36,277 nucleotides of DNA from a virus: positions 1 through 36,277 of IMG/VR virus record IMGVR_UViG_3300047471_000418; one strand, given 5' to 3'. Below the pieces are notes generated by a model that was not told the DNA's origin, did not search any database, and was given only the letters and a program-made list of their open reading frames with translations. Both the position numbers and the translations under genes were made by a program. Below are positions 31,623-36,277 of the stretch, in pieces (positions within the stretch are counted from its first letter, which is position 1; each line of letters starts with the position of its first letter).

Positions 31623-32059
31623 CACACTGCCGGCGATTTGTTTTGGTTGCCGATCAACGCGCTCATTTGCTTGTGCGTCGGCGGCGGCTGCAATTTTGGC
31701 GCTTCAGCATCTTCGGCCACCGTCTGACGAATGACCGGCACCGACGGAATTTCAAAGGCGCGCAATTGGGCCAGCACCGAAGCGAACAGGCCCTGCAGTT
31801 TGCCGTGGCGCACCACTGCCTCATCGCGTTCCAACTGGTAGCCCGTGCAGCGGCTCTTGAGATCGCCGATCTCGTTTTGCAGGCCGATAATCGTGTGCTT
31901 GGCCTGCGTGCAAAGCTCCATGGCGCGGTCATAGTCGGCCCGGACATTGTCACGATCTTCCTTGACGGCGGCAAACTCGGCAATGCCGGCCTCGATGGCG
32001 GCTTGTGCCTGTGACGAGCGCGGTCGGCTCACCGTTGCGATCTTGGGAATGTCGGGCAT
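31622..32059 (-). CDS. Coiled-coil phage protein
   Basis: A 145-residue protein. Residues about 15-90 read as a long helix or coiled coil (AIEAGIAEFAAVKEDRDNVR, ADYDRAMELCTQAKHTIIGL, QNEIGDLKSR, YQLERDEAVVRHGKLQGLFA). A proline-rich tail follows (EIPSVPVIRQTVAEDAEAPK). GGAGG precedes ATG 32059, so the longer frame from 32143 is rejected. No family is recognised. It overlaps the downstream gene (TGATG). Confidence 0.65.
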   Translation of the reverse strand: MPDIPKIATVSRPRSSQAQAAIEAGIAEFAAVKEDRDNVRADYDRAMELCTQAKHTIIGLQNEIGDLKSRCTGYQLERDEAVVRHGKLQGLFASVLAQLRAFEIPSVPVIRQTVAEDAEAPKLQPPPTHKQMSALIGNQNKSPAV

Positions 32060-32060
32060 A

Positions 32061-32321
32061 TCATCCCTCCGTATTGCGTTTTTCAGAGATTGCATTCGGC
32101 TGGTGACTGACATTGGCGGCATCATGTTTTGAAGGAATTGCATGGCGTTGCCTCTCCTGCGCTATAAATTCTTCGTAATCGAAAGACCATTGCAGGCGTC
32201 TGCGGATTTCCGCGTTCGTGGAAGTGTCGCGCTGCCGTGCTTCTTTTTTCAATTGCTTAACCATTAGTAAATCAAGCCTAAATTTGATTCCTATCGGTTT
32301 ATGTTTTTTATATCTGTTCAT
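32061..32321 (-). CDS. Arc-like ribbon-helix-helix DNA-binding protein
   Basis: An 86-residue protein with the Arc fold at residues about 8-48: HKPIGIKFRLDLLMVKQLKK (beta strand and first helix) and EARQRDTSTNAEIRRRLQWS (second helix with the N-A-E-I-R-R-R-L signature). These proteins dimerise and bind operator DNA with the strand, and in phages control antirepressor or early genes. The tail (HDAANVSHQPNAISEKRNTE) is unstructured. It is a second candidate regulator besides the XRE repressor. Confidence 0.8.
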   Translation of the reverse strand: MNRYKKHKPIGIKFRLDLLMVKQLKKEARQRDTSTNAEIRRRLQWSFDYEEFIAQERQRHAIPSKHDAANVSHQPNAISEKRNTEG

Positions 32322-32333
32322 GGCTTGGCGAAC

Positions 32334-32507
32334 TCAATGTTCGTAACCGCCAGGGCCGGTGCGCACCATCATGCCAGTCGCTTTGATACGTCCGCTTTTT
32401 AGTGCTTTCAATAAATCACGCTTTGCCTGTCGTCGTGTCATGCCAGTGCGTTTCATAATTAGTTCAACGGCCTCATTGAGACTTATCCAATCATGTTGCT
32501 TTTTCAT
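32334..32507 (-). CDS. Small helical DNA-binding-like protein
   Basis: A 57-residue protein: MKKQHDWISLNEAVELIMKR, TGMTRRQAKRDLLKALKSGR, IKATGMMVR. The pattern is like a compact helix-turn-helix found in rhizobial phages and plasmids (x-A-V-E-L-I-M-x-R-x-x-M-T-R-R-Q-A-K-R-D-L). The start at 32507 overlaps the end of RecT by 17 bases; the longer frame upstream is a shadow. Function unknown, probably a DNA-binding or transcription accessory. Confidence 0.65.
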   Translation of the reverse strand: MKKQHDWISLNEAVELIMKRTGMTRRQAKRDLLKALKSGRIKATGMMVRTGPGGYEH

Positions 32508-33303
32508 TTTCCAGTTCGTCACTGATCTCGGTGCCCGGCTGTGCTTCTTTTTTCTCGTCACCCCCGAAGGCATCGAGCGCGTCGACCATATTGGTGATCG
32601 GCTTGACGTCGGCGGATGGATTATTCGGCTTGTTGAATTCATAGAGATCGTCGTCGGCCCGGATCAGATCATCGAGATCGGATGACATCGGCAGGCGCTT
32701 GGCTAAATTTCTCAGGACGGTTTTTTGCCAAGCCTCCTCGGTCCATTCGGTCCATAGCGGCGAATTTTTTGCGCGTGAGACATTGCGGCGTTTATTGATT
32801 TCGCTCTCCGACATGACTTCAACCATGATGCCGCCGTCTTTGGTGTTGGCAATCGCATAAGCCCGTACTGGTTTGCCGGTGCCATCGCCGGGCACATGAT
32901 TGAGATGCGGTCCATGCTCGTCTTTGTAATAATGGAACACGTCATTATCTCGCACGATATCGACATCGATCGATTTGAATTGTCCGCTATTTCTAAATCT
33001 TTTTAACAGCCCGCCGACCATCGGCAGCCACTGCGCCTTGTCCTTGAATGGGACGATGGCACCGTCACGGCCGTCCGGTAGCAACCCATCGGATGCTGCC
33101 CTCAGACAGGCGTTCCATAGCGATTGCCGGTCACAGGCGAGCAGATCGGGATTGAGCTGCACGGCCGTCATCACCACGCGGATGAAGCGCTCGGGCGGAA
33201 TGTGGGCCGGCAGGGCATTTTTTAACTCGCCTTGTCGCGCATCAAAATGCTCACGCAAGGTGATGAGCGGGTGCTTTTGTTTCTCGGCTTTGGCGGTGGT
33301 CAT
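32491..33303 (-). CDS. recT: RecT-family single-strand annealing protein
   Basis: A 270-residue RecT (PF03837) protein that anneals single-stranded DNA during phage recombination. Family landmarks: VVMTAVQLNPDLLACDRQSL, LRAASDGLLPDGRDGAIVPF, QWLPMVGGLLKRFRNSG. The C-terminus is acidic (DALDAFGGDEKKEAQPGTEI), as common in annealases. The ATG at 33303 has GGAGG 4-5 bases upstream, so an extra 18-residue extension to 33357 is rejected. It acts with the YqaJ-type exonuclease encoded upstream in the same operon. Confidence 0.92.
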   Translation of the reverse strand: MTTAKAEKQKHPLITLREHFDARQGELKNALPAHIPPERFIRVVMTAVQLNPDLLACDRQSLWNACLRAASDGLLPDGRDGAIVPFKDKAQWLPMVGGLLKRFRNSGQFKSIDVDIVRDNDVFHYYKDEHGPHLNHVPGDGTGKPVRAYAIANTKDGGIMVEVMSESEINKRRNVSRAKNSPLWTEWTEEAWQKTVLRNLAKRLPMSSDLDDLIRADDDLYEFNKPNNPSADVKPITNMVDALDAFGGDEKKEAQPGTEISDELENEKAT

Positions 33304-33348
33304 GTTTCCTCCAGAAAGATTTGCGCCATAAATCGTTCCTAAAAGTAG

Positions 33349-33368
33349 CCGGGGCATTTGCGCCCCGG
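33349..33368 (-). terminator. GC-rich hairpin upstream of recT
   Basis: CCGGGGC and GCCCCGG form a perfect 7-bp stem around a 6-base loop, followed on the minus strand by CTACTTTTAGG. The T-run is weak. It sits in the 75-base gap between the gene at 33379-33627 and the recT ribosome site, so it may be a leaky terminator, an attenuator, or an mRNA processing or stability element that adjusts RecT level. Confidence 0.4.
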
Positions 33369-33378
33369 ATCAAGACGT

Positions 33379-33627
33379 TTAAGATGCTGGCGCATCAGCA
33401 GATGCAGATGCAGATGCAGGAGCAACCACAACCGTATCCTCTCCAATTGCATCAGCAGTAACCTCATCAGTGATGCGTTTTACACCATCAAAATATTGCG
33501 CTTCTGCACGCTTCAGGGCGGCAAAGTATTGATCCTGAATGCGCTGCATGGCTCCAGCATGGTTGCGTACCTGTTGGGTATAGGTGCGCAACACGCTGGC
33601 AGGCTTTTTAGAAAGTGCTGTATTCAT
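33379..33627 (-). CDS. Small helical protein with Ala-Ser-Asp repeats
   Basis: An 82-residue protein. The middle is helical (VRNHAGAMQRIQDQYFAALK, RAEAQYFDGVKRITDEV) with an aromatic-rich heptad-like pattern. The C-terminus is a short low-complexity tail (ASASASADAPAS) encoded by a hexanucleotide microsatellite. AGGAGG precedes the ATG. Its start overlaps the upstream stop (ATGA). No family recognised; it is the last gene before the recT leader hairpin. Confidence 0.65.
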   Translation of the reverse strand: MNTALSKKPASVLRTYTQQVRNHAGAMQRIQDQYFAALKRAEAQYFDGVKRITDEVTADAIGEDTVVVAPASASASADAPAS

Positions 33628-34208
33628 ACAAACCTCCTTGTTGCAGCTGTAGCTTTGAGTTCATCGCGGACACGGTTAAGCCGTGCCATTGCGTCTTTTG
33701 ACCCGCCGCGATCCGGGTGAAGACGTGTTGCCAGGGCACGGTATCCAATATCGATCAGTTCCTCGGCCAGATCGCGATGCAGCTTGACTTCATCATCACG
33801 GGACTGACGCTCCTGTACGAACGTGTCGCGCGCCACGTCTCGCAACACACGGCGGAAGTCTGTCTGCTGCTTGGATTGACGGTCCTCACGCCTGCGATCT
33901 GTGTCACCAACCATCTGTCGTAGGCTGCTAGGCATATCGGTCGCCCCGCGATCATTATGATGACGAGCTAACCGCATGTAGCGAGAGGCTGTGACTTGGC
34001 TTAGTTCAAAGTTCTTTGTAAGCCACCGGCTCCATGCGCCGTGAGCTAACTGATCCTTGGCCTCGATCAGCATGTCGCCGGCCTTAACGTAATGCTCAAT
34101 GCCAGCCTCATTCCCCATCTGAAGCTCACTTTGGATCATGGGTATGAGTGTCTTCAAAGGTCTAGCTATATTGCGTCCGTGAGTTTGCGCGATTGCGACG
34201 TGTTTCAT
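33624..34208 (-). CDS. DUF3102-like protein with C-terminal J-domain motif
   Basis: A 194-residue protein. Residues about 30-82 (HYVKAGDMLIEAKDQLAHGA, WSRWLTKNFELSQVTASRYM) fit a DUF3102-like helical domain, as in plasmid and phage DNA-binding proteins. A charged linker follows. Residues about 147-185 (AEELIDIGYRALATRLHPDR, GGSKDAMARLNRVRDELK) carry the HPD tripeptide (164-166) with helix II and III of a DnaJ domain; helix I is short or absent. J-domains recruit DnaK; phages use this in replication or assembly. AGGAG precedes ATG at 34208. Fusion of a DNA-binding-like and a J-like part suggests a replication/initiation or chaperone-recruiting role (inferred). Confidence 0.75.
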   Translation of the reverse strand: MKHVAIAQTHGRNIARPLKTLIPMIQSELQMGNEAGIEHYVKAGDMLIEAKDQLAHGAWSRWLTKNFELSQVTASRYMRLARHHNDRGATDMPSSLRQMVGDTDRRREDRQSKQQTDFRRVLRDVARDTFVQERQSRDDEVKLHRDLAEELIDIGYRALATRLHPDRGGSKDAMARLNRVRDELKATAATRRFV

Positions 34209-34254
34209 GTTTTCATCTCCTTGATGCGCAGCATGCGCGGTTCACTTTGTTTCC

Positions 34255-34476
34255 TCATTTGCACGTCGTCGTCACATAAGACCCATCATGCTTGTACGGG
34301 CCCTGGTAGTAATTGGTCCTGCAAGTTGTCGGCGGTGTCGGGTAAGTTTCCGTCGCGCGGTAGGTTTCCTTTGGCGTGGTGTAGTCGCCTACTGCCCTGA
34401 CCGGTTGCGAGTCCGATATCTTGATCAAGAAAAAGATCGCCGCTATCAGAAGAAGAAGTTTGCCGAGTTTGCTCAT
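34255..34476 (-). CDS. Small exported or membrane-anchored protein
   Basis: A 73-residue protein with an N-terminal hydrophobic segment (residues 4-19: LGKLLLLIAAIFFLIK), then a Thr/Tyr/Pro-rich tail (DYTTPKETYRATETYPTPPT) with two Cys (TTCRTNYYQGP and the last TTTCK) that could form a disulfide in the periplasm. It starts by ATGA overlap with the exonuclease. Function unknown; superinfection exclusion or an envelope effect is possible for such lysogeny-operon proteins, but nothing in the sequence proves it. Confidence 0.65.
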   Translation of the reverse strand: MSKLGKLLLLIAAIFFLIKISDSQPVRAVGDYTTPKETYRATETYPTPPTTCRTNYYQGPYKHDGSYVTTTCK

Positions 34477-35402
34477 GACTTGAGTTCCTTGATGCGCAAT
34501 ACGCGCGGTTCGCTAGGTTGAACGGTGTAGCCTTTGCGTTGCTCTGATTTCCAAGTCACGCGAAACTCCGGCACCGTCGCCACGGCGGCATCGCGCATGC
34601 GATCCATCACGAGTGCTTCCACTTCGGTGCAACGCTCGGTCGCCATCTTGATGCTGCGCTTGAGATCGGCGCGTTCGGCTAGACCTGAAATCACCTCGTT
34701 GTCGGTGGAAAGATCGACGGTCTTTGCGCCCGATTCGCGCGGTGCCAGGGCAGCGATTAAATCCTTGTCCTTGCCATAGTCCGCGTCCGGTTCCTTGCCG
34801 TCGCGGATGTCGTTCCAAAACTGCACCACCGCCTGCCTGATGCGTTTCTCGGCGGCTTCGTGGCGCGGCACCTCGAAGATGTGGCAAGGCAGTTCATGCG
34901 GATCGACGACCAGGACGGCGATGGCGCCGAAACTCGCATTGGTCAGCATCATCTCGGTGGTGATCTGCAGCGTGACCCACATGGGCGGCCCGGCCAGTTC
35001 AGTCTTGCCGTTCCATTCATTCAAGAAAACGGAGGGTGCGGCGGTCTTGCATTGGAGAATTCCCCGACGCTTTTGCGCATCCTGGATGTAGAAATCAGGC
35101 GTGCAGCCGAGGCGCAGATCAGGGTCGCGCCAGTACTCATTGGCTTTGGTCAGTTTCCAGTCGGGTTTCTGCTCGGCCACGGCAGCGGCGACGGCGCTTT
35201 CGAGGATACGGCCACGACGGAGCGGTCCGCTGTCCGGTTGTTGCGGCAGCTCGACCAGGCCTTGCTTCTCGATATAGAGCCGTAAGGCCGATGTATAGGG
35301 ATGCAGGCCATGCAGCGCCGGCTCCACCGATGCAGTCACGTCTTTCTTGCGCAGCGATAGCCATTGCTCGCGGCTGACGATGGCGATGCTTTCGATGGTC
35401 AT
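34473..35402 (-). CDS. YqaJ-type phage exonuclease
   Basis: A 309-residue protein of the YqaJ/lambda-exonuclease family that makes single-stranded ends for RecT. Seen: RRGRILESAV with E68, a TPDF motif with D103, GILQCKTAAP at 114-123, and Q146 in LQITTEMM. In most members the catalytic triad is D...E-x-K; here the E of the E-x-K is Q117 (Q-C-K119). I have seen the QCK form in related phages, so it may be a subfamily trait rather than an inactive enzyme. The C-terminus is helical (SIKMATERCTEVEALVMDRM). It overlaps neighbours by ATGA on both sides. Confidence 0.85.
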   Translation of the reverse strand: MTIESIAIVSREQWLSLRKKDVTASVEPALHGLHPYTSALRLYIEKQGLVELPQQPDSGPLRRGRILESAVAAAVAEQKPDWKLTKANEYWRDPDLRLGCTPDFYIQDAQKRRGILQCKTAAPSVFLNEWNGKTELAGPPMWVTLQITTEMMLTNASFGAIAVLVVDPHELPCHIFEVPRHEAAEKRIRQAVVQFWNDIRDGKEPDADYGKDKDLIAALAPRESGAKTVDLSTDNEVISGLAERADLKRSIKMATERCTEVEALVMDRMRDAAVATVPEFRVTWKSEQRKGYTVQPSEPRVLRIKELKS

Positions 35403-35725
35403 GATGCGCCACCCGTTGCTTTGGCGATGGCGGCGCGGGCGGCATCAACAGCCTCCACATACTTCCCGGCCTTACGGACGGCGGCAACACTCGCCTCGCC
35501 CCCGAATGGTGACAGATGGCCGCCACGATCAAGAATGTTTTGCAGCGCCGCCAGCAAATCAGGCGCGGCGGAGACTAGGCGGGCGTCGGCTTCGTTGTCG
35601 CCCTGATAGATTTCTTCTTCCCGGTTCGCTCCCGACGTTACGACATACCATGTCAATTTGGTTTTTCCGTCCAACGCCAAGTCTTCACAGCGACCAGCGA
35701 TCCACGGTTCCGGTGTGTGTGTCAT
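35399..35725 (-). CDS. Conserved small phage protein (ADARLVSAAPDLL family)
   Basis: A 108-residue protein starting MTHTPEPWIAGRCEDLALDG. The signature DNEADARLVSAAPDLLAALQ recurs in many temperate phages of proteobacteria, as an unassigned early protein. A start at 35725 (ATGA overlap with the membrane peptide) is preferred to the longer frame. The C-terminus (AGKYVEAVDAARAAIAKATG) is helical. No catalytic residues are obvious. Confidence 0.75.
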   Translation of the reverse strand: MTHTPEPWIAGRCEDLALDGKTKLTWYVVTSGANREEEIYQGDNEADARLVSAAPDLLAALQNILDRGGHLSPFGGEASVAAVRKAGKYVEAVDAARAAIAKATGGAS

Positions 35726-35835
35726 GATGCCACCGCGAGCAGGAACCACACGATGGCCGTGGCACTCACCACGATACCGGTGAACAGGAAGGCGGCGGCG
35801 ATCTGGGCGGCGAATTCAAGGGTTTGTTTGATCAT
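35722..35835 (-). CDS. 37-residue membrane peptide, first gene of the early operon
   Basis: ATG at 35835 to TGA at 35722; translated it begins MIKQTLEFAAQIAAAFLFTG and ends AIVWFLLAVAS. One long hydrophobic segment covers nearly all of it. It overlaps the next gene by ATGA, which supports reality. A purine-rich AAAGGCGG is just upstream, but the predicted promoter (TTGACA at 35866-35871, TACAAA-like -10 at 35842-35847) would place the RNA start near the ATG, so the message may be leaderless. Small single-pass phage peptides of this type can be holin-like, toxic or regulatory; none is proven here. Confidence 0.6.
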   Translation of the reverse strand: MIKQTLEFAAQIAAAFLFTGIVVSATAIVWFLLAVAS

Positions 35836-35841
35836 GCCGCC

Positions 35842-35871
35842 TTTGTACATCAGGCGTACACTAGCTGTCAA
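35842..35871 (-). promoter_or_regulatory. Predicted sigma70-type early promoter
   Basis: On the minus strand: perfect TTGACA (35871-35866) and TACAAA (35847-35842) separated by 18 bases. The -10 matches consensus at 4 of 6 positions. It would drive the leftward operon beginning at 35835. Operator 1 overlaps the spacer and -10; operator 2 lies 7 bases upstream of the -35. Confidence 0.6.
35844..35860. promoter_or_regulatory. Operator 1 (17-bp inverted repeat)
   Basis: TGTACATCAGGCGTACA: half-sites TGTAC and GTACA are exact inverted repeats around a 7-base core. It overlaps the -10 and spacer of the early promoter, so binding would block transcription. The XRE repressor gene is next to it, making that protein the likely ligand. 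Confidence 0.65.
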
Positions 35872-35878
35872 CGCCAAA

Positions 35879-35895
35879 TGTGCGTCAGGCGTACA
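35879..35895. promoter_or_regulatory. Operator 2 (17-bp inverted repeat)
   Basis: TGTGCGTCAGGCGTACA: the same architecture and core as operator 1 with 2 changes, centre to centre 35 bases away. It lies upstream of the -35, between the repressor stop and the promoter. Two like sites suggest cooperative or graded repression. Confidence 0.6.
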
Positions 35896-35901
35896 AATAA
35901 A

Positions 35902-36258
35902 TCAGGCGCTGCGTTTGATGATGGTTTTGGCCAGATCGACGATCAGCTTGCGCTCGCCGGGCCTAGCTTGGTCCCATAAGGTCCAAAGGCCCTCGGCTTC
36001 ATTGGGGTCGCGCATGAGCAGGGAGGCTGCGTCGGTCCCCAAGGCATCGGCCAGAGCCTCTAGGATGGGTTGTGAGTAGGGTTGCAGCCCTCTTTCGATG
36101 CGGGAGAGGCTGGCGTGGGTAAAACCGCCCACGGACGTTCCTACGCGGTCTGCAGTCTGTTCCAGGGTCAGTCCACGGTATTGCCGCCAGGCCCGGATAT
36201 AGGTCGGGCGAGCGGGCCGACGGAACCGCGAATTGACGCGTTGTTTGCCCATGTACAT
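35902..36258 (-). CDS. XRE-family (HTH_3) phage repressor
   Basis: A 118-residue protein. Residues about 18-80 form a helix-turn-helix of the Cro/CI type: TYIRAWRQYRGLTLEQTADR, VGTSVGGFTHASLSRIERGL, PYSQPILEALADALGTDAAS. A short C-terminal part (LWTLWDQARPGERKLIVDLA) probably dimerises; there is no RecA-cleavable peptidase domain, so induction would differ from lambda CI. The gene is transcribed in the same direction as the operon it precedes and is followed by the two operators. An incomplete operator-like half-site lies over its own start codon at 36252-36258, which could allow autoregulation. No ribosome site is evident. Confidence 0.8.
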   Translation of the reverse strand: MYMGKQRVNSRFRRPARPTYIRAWRQYRGLTLEQTADRVGTSVGGFTHASLSRIERGLQPYSQPILEALADALGTDAASLLMRDPNEAEGLWTLWDQARPGERKLIVDLAKTIIKRSA

Positions 36259-36268
36259 AGGATGAACG
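36252..36268. promoter_or_regulatory. Possible third operator half-site at the repressor start
   Basis: TGTACAT at 36252-36258 equals the left 7 bases of operator 1 and covers the repressor start codon; the other half (to 36268) matches poorly. Weak evidence, relevant only if the repressor autoregulates. Confidence 0.25.
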
Positions 36269-36277
36269 CAATACTGG

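Noticed and set aside
33398-33418. (GCAGAT)3 microsatellite
   Set aside because: Length changes in units of six keep the frame; a low-complexity tail rather than a phase-variation switch.
1-36277. Reverse transcriptase (retron or diversity-generating element), toxin-antitoxin pair, defence island, tRNA genes
   Set aside because: I looked for the YxDD motif, paired small toxin/antitoxin genes and tRNA cloverleaf signals and found none that could be supported.

Overview
The window looks like most of the genome of a temperate, long-tailed (siphovirus-type) phage of an alphaproteobacterium, probably of the Rhizobiales. This rests on the moderately high GC, a dense phage-style layout, and protein families I recognise from Bradyrhizobium/Rhizobium phages and prophages. 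I see no host genes, tRNA, rRNA, CRISPR or complete insertion sequence. Nearly every gene overlaps or touches the next (ATGA, TAATG and TGATG junctions), and the longest non-coding stretch is about 170 bases (29268-29437).

Left to right, the plus strand (59-28818) is one long late operon. It starts with small and large terminase, a prohead protease fused to the major capsid protein, a small protein, the portal, a collagen-like protein and a gp6-type head-tail adaptor. Next comes a 9.4 kb accessory block (6839-16207) that separates the adaptor from the rest of the neck. Its first half encodes two DUF115/MptE-like proteins, a GT9/heptosyltransferase-like protein and two SAM methyltransferases. 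Its second half encodes surface or decoration-like proteins, including a LamG-like protein and a 752-residue protein built from 24 copies of a 22-residue repeat. The standard tail module follows: head closure, tail terminator, major tail protein, tail assembly chaperone with a possible frameshift partner, a DUF6441-like protein, tape measure, tail-tip hub and fibre proteins. The operon ends with a short signal-anchor protein and an amidase endolysin.

The minus strand (28836-36258) is a leftward early/lysogeny operon. In transcription order it holds an XRE repressor, two 17-bp operators around a sigma70-like promoter, a 37-residue membrane peptide, a YqaJ-type exonuclease, a DUF3102-like/J-domain protein, RecT, an Arc-like ribbon-helix-helix protein, an AlpA-like excisionase and a tyrosine integrase. 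Between the integrase cluster and the endolysin lies a non-coding region with four 10-bp direct repeats, a candidate attP. Endolysin and integrase sit side by side around this site, so the DNA is in the phage (not the integrated prophage) arrangement. Replication genes and a cro-like gene are not seen and may lie beyond the right end.

The most interesting points are: the sugar/methyl-transfer cassette embedded in the virion operon; the 22-residue repeat protein whose modules recur in other virion genes; the protease-capsid fusion with a strong internal start for free capsid protein; a possible tail-chaperone frameshift; and the compact operator/promoter arrangement next to the repressor.
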